Source of the DNA: Nephromyces sp. MM_2019
Taxonomy: Eukaryota; Apicomplexa; Aconoidasida; Nephromycida
NCBI GenBank assembly: GCA_015657535.1
Contig: JADHZB010000662.1
Coordinates: 1-30,433 of the forward strand
Direction: 5' to 3'
Length of the DNA stretch: 30,433 nt
The translations under genes were made by a program, and so were the position numbers. This document shows, piece after piece, positions 23,836-30,433 of the stretch (position 1 is its first letter; each line of letters opens with the position of its first letter). Below the pieces are notes generated by a model. It did not search any database and had not been told where the DNA came from. It saw nothing but the letters and a program-made list of their open reading frames with translations.

Positions 23836-26800
23836 ATGATAAGGCCTTCAAGTCAAATAAAAATTGTGTTGCTATTTGTAAATATGTAGGATGCCAATTA
23901 AAAACATTAGGTGAGAACAGAAAATGCCTTATGTTGTTAATGATTTAAGCAAAATCGTTTAATTATTATATTTAATCCCTAGATATTTGATTACCGGTCA
24001 GATGAGGATGCACTTAGCTTTATTAGAATTAACGCAAAAGGTAGTTATGAATGGCTCAAGGAAATTTTTAAGGCCTATCTTATTTATGAGTCTATAATTT
24101 CCCCAGTAACTCTTCAAAATCATGATACGGGCTACTATATCACTTCAGTTAAAATTATTTCAATTATAGAACAAGAAATAGAACAATGGAATTATTTTGT
24201 GGCTAATTATTCAAGGAAAAGTGCAGATATCCTGACAGTGGGGAAGATTCATGCTCTAGAGTGCTTGAGTTCTTGATACTTAAGTACACTTCACCTAAGA
24301 AAGCCCTTAACATAATTAAATTAAGTTTATACATTATTCTTAATATTTGTCTTCGATTAAGAAACCCTCAAATTTTTATAAGCTTTTTATTAAAAACTAT
24401 ATTCAGCATGTATCTGTAGACGAATTTACCAATCAACTCTTCCAAAGCTATGCACATTGGGTTTATAAAACTGAGTTGGAACTTAATAAACTTTTAGCTC
24501 TAGACGTAGCTGTAAATGTGCATTAGGAAATCTACAAACAAACTTGCATAATTATGTCTAATTAGTTCCGTTGAATAAATATAGGATTCCTTATTATTTT
24601 GACAGCTTAAGTTAAGAATTATAGCATGTCATGCAAAAAATATAAAATTGATGCAAAAATAAAAAAATAGGCAAGTTTATTTCCAATCTGATTTTAAAAG
24701 AGGTGATTTATAGGGATTTATTATAAAATTATATAATATAACATGTGTTTAGAACTAAAGGTGCAATAATACTTTCCAAAATCATAAAATTGTTTGTATT
24801 TATATTTGACTTTACAAACAAATATTGCAAAAGTTTATTTGAAAATTATTCTTCAGTTGCTATTCTCTTAATGATGTAGGAGTGTAAACTTTGAAGGGAC
24901 GGGTTACTTTCAACCAAACCTTGAAGCTTTCTTGAATGCTGAGCTATTCAATAAATATACTGGGGATACTGATCAAAGTCTCATCAGAAAGCATTATCAG
25001 CTATTCAAGCGATTGCATAGTTCCCATAATGAATTACACAAATTTCGGATGAACCTGAAAAAGGAAACTATCTATAAAATGAATATATTATAAACTAGAG
25101 CTAGACCCTTAAATCTGGGGTCTCTCTTATCTAGAGCTAGTAGGGTGGAGTGATCATAATTCTGTGCTAGGGGTACAATCTAATAATAAAGCACAACTAA
25201 GTTTAGATAGAATAGATTAAAGTCATTTGGAAAATTGTAAGACCCTCAAATGCCCTAGTATGACGGGCGGTAATAAATGTGCTGCTAATGATAGGTCCAA
25301 CTTCAAAGCAATAGAATGTTAAATATTATTCTGATCCCCATTATTTGGATATTGATCCTGAAATAGCTGAGGATGATCCAAAGAAACTCTTTAAGGAACC
25401 CTATCTCAAACATCTAGAAACAGTTGCTTTTGGCAAAAAGAAAAGACAGGTTATTAAGACAGCAATGAGTGAGAGAACAAAGTTTTAAATGAGATATTTT
25501 GAAATCCCTGAAATTTTTAAGGTTATAGTTATGAAGAGCTCAATGATTGGCTAGGTTATTGGACTCTAAATGTCGACTTGTTCTTTTCTAAAGCATTGAT
25601 GTATGTTGTTATAAGATAAACATATGTATCCACATAGCTTCATAATTAAGCTCTAAGCAATAAAATTCTATTATTGATGAAGCTAATAAGTGCCTATTGA
25701 GTTTTATCACTCGATAAGGACCAAACTATGAACTTAGTAGAAGACATTGCTATAAATCTAAATAAAATTGGCTTTCAGATAATGACACTTTTAAAACTAA
25801 TTACGCAAATGAGAGTCTTTAAATTCAATGTCAGCTTTTGTATCAACCTAGGCATTTAAACAGATAGCCTATATAAAAGATGGCTTCGATGCCTTTTTAA
25901 TTGGTAGCACTGGACATGAAATTGGATAAATGGAATTTTATCAAAGTAGCTTTTATCAAGACAATGGGAGCACCTGTAAACCTTGATGATAATAAACATA
26001 AAACAAATAGACTTAAGATAATAATAATGATTCTAAGAACATTATAGCCTAAAGGTCTACTAAACTTTTACAAATTTAAAGAAAACTTTTGTTTGTTGTG
26101 CGTTTTAGGGTTTTGAAAACTACTGCAATTCACTACAAAGAACTGCTTCATATGAGATCACAGCTATATATTCCATATTAGTGAATCAATCTGCAAGCTT
26201 AGTTTATCAAGCGGTATGATATAACAAAAATGAATTTATTGATTGTTTTATTCAGAAGCTATCCCTGTATTCATATAGTAAGAAGTAGATAGCTTAGTTT
26301 TGTAGTAGTACAACATAATAAAAACCAATTTTAAAAGGAATAGAGCAATGGATGATAAGATCAAATAATCCAAGTATGTTGACATTAAATTTGTAACTTA
26401 TTTAACATTTTTGCCTTAATGTTAACACTTTATGGCACATGACAATAGAATTAAGTGACTTATAAGTTGTTTAAAATTTCCAGTAATAATTTCCTTTATA
26501 CCGAATAAAGTAATTGCTACAATGACTTTTAAGCGAGAAAGTAATTTCACAGCTATCACAGATTTTTTTAGTTTTAATTTCTGTTCTGAAAACCTTGACG
26601 ATCCAACATATTGAATAAAATACTTTGAAAAATTCAATAACAAGTTTCCACCTTAGGTCCTAGAAAATTATAAGATGGTTGATTGGATTAAATACAATTC
26701 AACTTTCTATTTTAAAAAACAAATGGTTATTGTGCCATAAAAATTATTCTATGAATGTGTAAAATTGCCAATAGATAACAAATATCACTGTGATGAGCTT

Positions 26801-27172
26801 TTTTTAAAAAGTTTAAAAAGTGATTTTGCCTTAAATTTAGATTTGCTGCTCAAAGAATCCCATAATTTCGCTAACAGTAATTAATGTATTTGATAGAAGT
26901 AAAGAACTTAGTGGTCAGGAATTGATAGTGCTCCAACAGGAACTGTAACTTGAACACACAATAGATATGGTTTTGCACACGATTTAAGAGCTAAACCTTT
27001 ACTGGATTCGAATTTATACGACCTAAAAGTTGTGGAGTCAGACTGGTATGAAATTTTGATGGATAAAGGAATGGCCAAAAAACCAAGATGATCATCAATA
27101 CCAGCTCTACTTTTTAGGGACTTTCAGGTTTTTCTTATAAGAGACACTGAAAAGCTAGAATTAATTATTTAA
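23836..27172 (+). pseudogene. Paralog C: decayed copy of the two-module secreted protein
   Basis: Collinear with A and B but broken. A possible leader lies at 23836-23877 (IKIVLLF). Recognisable exon equivalents: exon 2 at 23983-24237 (EIEQWNYFVANY), exon 3 from 24362, exon 5 at 24857-25549 (ends PEIFKVIVMKSSMIG), exon 6 at 25779-25975, exon 7 at 26109-26277, exon 8 near 26344-26373, and exon 9 from about 26657 to the TAA at 27170-27172 (NRYGFAHDL, then ALLFRDFQVFL). Exons 6 and 7 keep exact family lengths (197 nt as in A, 169 nt as in B) and splice sites. Breaks include stops at about 24875, 25091, 25486 and 26738, a TGA inside exon 7, two roughly compensating indels within exon 6, a frameshift before NRYGFAHDL in exon 9, and a GT-to-GC change at the exon 5 donor. 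No exon 4 equivalent was found. A functional product is very unlikely. Confidence 0.8.
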
Positions 27173-29850
27173 TTCAACTAGTGAATAAGAATTCTACCTA
27201 ATTAAAAATATTCAATTAAATTTATTTCTGACTATTATTATTCTAAAGTGTTTTAATATAAACTAATGACTCTTTGTAAAGCTTAAGTGAAATACTTATT
27301 GTTGACTATTAATATTGTGGTCTCCAACCTACTGAGATCTCGAATATCTCAATTCGAAAAATTTTCATTGAGCTTGCACTTAGTTTTGTAGTTAAGTTTC
27401 CTTGGTCAAATATAATAGGCATAAAGCATCAAATAGTTTTTTATTATTGATGACATTTGTTAAAATTGACATGACAAGATAAAACCTCAACTTTATAGAG
27501 AAAGTCAAAAGTGTCGATTTGGTGTAAGCATGATTCACTTTACTTTATATTTGCTACCTTAATAGATTTGAAGATGCTACTTATTTCCCTTACAAGGAGA
27601 TATAGCTATTTCCTTAAAGTTATCTAATGTTATGTAATGCAATAAAACTGTTCCAAGGAAGGCTTGTAATAGTTTTAATAGCTCAACAAAAATTAAGTTA
27701 TTCGATTTTATAATTTTGATTTTCTTTAAATCAAGCTTTGATGGCTATCTTAGTGACAAAGGTACAATAAGATATATTTAATCAAAAATAAGGTGTCAGA
27801 TATGAATGGTATATGGGCATATAAGAATAGAATTGTCCCAACGTATAAATTCTTCTTTACGGATAAATCAAATAAACTTTTGAGCTAAATTACTATAGTT
27901 AACCCTAAAAAAGTTTAGCTTATTGTTAATTTAGGTGGGGTAAAAGTGCGCAATTCCGTTATTATTAGACCCTCTCAAGCTATGCAATAGAGTATGAAAA
28001 GATCAATAATGTTAAAAGCAATTTTCGCCTAATTTTACCCTTCCCTTTTGATAAAGTGTTATGAAGAAATTTGACCGATCTAAGTAATTAAAATATATAA
28101 AAGCTAACTATAGGCCTAACTTGTAGATCCTCAACTTTCTCTTATGATAAGTGATGCATTATATTATTTCTATAAATAGCCAAGATACGCTGCAATGAAT
28201 TATTAAAGTATTTATTCTCTACATTAGGCATTCAAAAAGTGTTCTAGTTTCATGCAAATAGGACTATAAACTTTAAAACAATCCTAATCAAAGAATAGGA
28301 AATATATTCAATGATTAATGCTTCAAGCTTTAACATTATATTTTAACCTCCACACTTCAATATCGTCCTTTGTTAAGCTTTATGATACTTAGAAAGCAAC
28401 AATGATAGTATGCAATTTACCAATTACAAATTTTAAAATTGAATTTTGCAAATATAAATACTAAAATTCAGATTTTGCTTGCAAAAGGCATTATATTGCA
28501 ATAATTTACATTTTTAGAACTTAGTTAATAGTTTATAATATCAAAATCAATAAAATTCATGCCGGAGTAAAATCTATATCAAAAAGTAGCTATTCAATAA
28601 AGTATCATCAAACAATCTTTAAATTTCATTAAAACAATTTATTTAATCATATATAAAACATTTCTAATGCATTAAAACAAGAATCAAGTTGCAAGAGACA
28701 CCAGTAGGAACAAATCAGATTATTGGTGACACAACTAGGATACAAATGCTAGTAATAATAAGATATGACTTGTTATGCAAATTTTAAACGTTTCAATTTA
28801 TAATAATTCTTTAAATTCCTCGGTAAGCGAGTATAATAAAGTAATTTAAAATTATCAAAATAATGCAAAAATTATAGATAAATCATAAGTACTAATTTTG
28901 AATTTTGGTATTCAATTGAGCTTTGAAATTAGCATTAAGCTAAACATAAGCTCAGAGCTATGAATAGTATAATCAAAACTAGAAAATCAAAATCAGAAAA
29001 TCGATATCTTCCATAACTGAATAAGTAATTTGGGCTAACATGTCCTAAAGTCTCATTCGCAATACTTTATAGATGTTTAGCAAGCATGGAAAATTTTAAT
29101 GTAAATCAAAGCAATAGTGTTTGAATTATACAATAATTTATAAAATTATATTGAGCGTGATTCTAGTTTCTTATTTTAATAAGATGGCCCATATCCTAAT
29201 AGGTGAAAATTATTCAATGTGGCTTAAATTATTAATTTCGCATAAAGCATAGGTTTAACTAACACTGACAAATATATATAAGATATAATTTAGACCACAG
29301 CACTGAATAAGCGGTTTGAAAGATCCCAATTGAAATGACACTATCTCTTTTGAAAAGAATAGTGCCAATTCTTTGCCTCTCATACATGCTTTGATAATAA
29401 TTAAGCTCTTAGATTTCACTAGAATATATTCTATTATGTGAGCTTGCTTAATTTAGAGTTTTAAGCTATATTCATCAACATGATAAATAAAACTAGACTT
29501 ATGTGGAAATAAACTGTAGCTTAATGATACTATAGTGTAGAGCCATAATAACTTTTAATATGCTGATGTAAGTAAAATAATACATATACATGAAGGACAT
29601 GGCATATAAATAAACAATCATTCTGGGTGATTATTCAAAAATAATCGAAATTATTCTCATTAAATCTGTTATAAATACGGTGTTTAAGGGAAATTTGTTT
29701 AATGTTGTTATATGTGAGATATTACAATTGTTAAAAAATTGTTTTCCTTAAATGTTATTTGTCTTACAAGTTTATTTCTTATCGACTAGTGCGTTGAGGT
29801 TAGTAAATAATCAAATTAATGCATAAAAACAAAATTAAAAAACACCTAAA

Positions 29851-29883
29851 GGCATTCCTGGGGGGCCCCAGCCTAGTACCCAG
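29851..29883. other. GC-rich island with imperfect palindrome
   Basis: In DNA that is otherwise about 70% AT, a run containing CTGGGGGGCCCCAG (29858-29871) has 6-nt inverted arms around a GG spacer. It lies immediately left of a CA/TG-rich segment. Its role is unknown; a boundary or structured element is one possibility. Confidence 0.6.
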
Positions 29884-29888
29884 TATCT

Positions 29889-29942
29889 ATATGCACACAT
29901 ACAAAAATTGACATGTATACACACATATAACACACACATTCT
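29889..29942. repeat. CA/TG-rich segment resembling the left end of the window
   Basis: Clustered CACACA and TATACACACA words, the same vocabulary as 1-2300, largely missing from about 4.3 to 29.8 kb. It may mark a return to the core-genome type of spacer. Confidence 0.55.
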
Positions 29943-30433
29943 AACCTAGGTAAAGTATAAATTTGAGATGTATGTGGCTCAATAACACAAAAAATGATTG
30001 GAGGAATGTGAAGATTTCTGACTAAATGATAAAAAACTAAAAGAAAATATAAAAAATTTGTTAGTCAATTCCGAAAGATTAGGTTTTAATGTTTAATCAA
30101 TCTATCCTCTTTTGGGGGTTATAAAAATAGAAAAAGTAAATACTTCATTATGATAAGCAATATTAAATCATAATATTATTCTTATTACACTATCCAATGA
30201 AGTATAACAACTTAGATATCTCATGATGAATAAAGAAACTGATAGAACAATGTGTGTATCAGTAGCAGTGTCTAGACTAAAGTTGAATATAATTTGGCTT
30301 AACCTTTCAATTAGGAGAGCCTAATGAAAATTCATTATAAAAGTACATTCTCAAGTAATCAAAGTTAATTACTTATGTTTGTAGTATAAAAGTTGTACTA
30401 TGAGTTGAACTTGTTTAACATTGTGGAACATTA

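Larger units (their letters stand above)
27173..30433. other. Gene-poor AT-rich right flank
   Basis: About 3.3 kb with no open frame of note and dense stops on both strands. The only structure recognised is the GC-rich palindrome near 29.86 kb and the CA/TG-rich segment just after it. Confidence 0.5.

Noticed and set aside
25095..25141. Repeated CTAGAGCTAG words inside pseudogene C, considered as an insertion footprint
   Set aside because: Exon 5 of C is only about 36-45 nt longer than in A and B, so no sizeable element is inserted; the words may be chance.
26422..26643. 73-codon minus-strand frame
   Set aside because: Lies antisense within the intron/exon 9 region of pseudogene C, where the plus strand has clear family similarity.
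1..30433. CRISPR array, bacterial operon, transposon or rRNA/tRNA genes
   Set aside because: No regularly spaced repeats with unique spacers, no transposase or terminal inverted repeats, and no recognisable RNA gene; the genes have spliceosomal introns.

Overview
The window looks like nuclear DNA of an AT-rich eukaryote. Genes are interrupted by GT-AG introns, standard stop codons are used, and there are no operons or bacterial ribosome sites. An apicomplexan, perhaps a piroplasm-like parasite, is my best guess but only an inference. It rests on a surface protein with TRAP-like von Willebrand A (vWA) cysteine spacing, a bacterial-type hemolysin III membrane protein, secreted multi-copy proteins, and spacers rich in TGTGTA/TACACA. 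No species is claimed.

Layout: (1) 1-868, + strand, the 3' end of a Sec14/CRAL-TRIO-like gene. (2) 869-2497, a TG/CA-rich convergent spacer with a 27-bp minisatellite. (3) 4059-2498, - strand, a complete three-exon hemolysin III/PAQR-family gene. (4) From about 4.1 kb the DNA changes character: five long gene-poor AT-rich spacers separate four + strand loci. These are paralog A (6326-9488), paralog B (13078-16245), a tandem-vWA surface protein (19019-20720) and a decayed paralog C (23836-27172). TG/CA-rich sequence returns near 29.88 kb, just after a short GC-rich palindrome, so 4.1-29.8 kb may be an accessory island in a different core background.

The main result is the A/B/C family, which I do not recognise. 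A (742 aa) and B (773 aa) are each built from nine exons with the same intron phases (1,0,1,1,1,0,1,1). Exon 1 is a signal peptide. Exons 2-5 and 6-9 are two copies of the same four-exon module, each about 350-380 residues and with phase-1 boundaries. The proteins are therefore predicted to be secreted, mostly helical, two-repeat proteins produced by duplication of an exon quartet. C keeps the splice layout, with two exons of exactly the same length as those of A or B, but carries stops and frameshifts. The vWA protein, lying between B and C, is also an internal duplication behind a signal-peptide exon ending in phase 1. The neighbourhood thus looks like a locus of duplicating secreted and surface proteins. 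Functional links between them are inference only.

All exon boundaries were read by eye from splice signals, frame continuity and paralog comparison. No search or transcript data were available.
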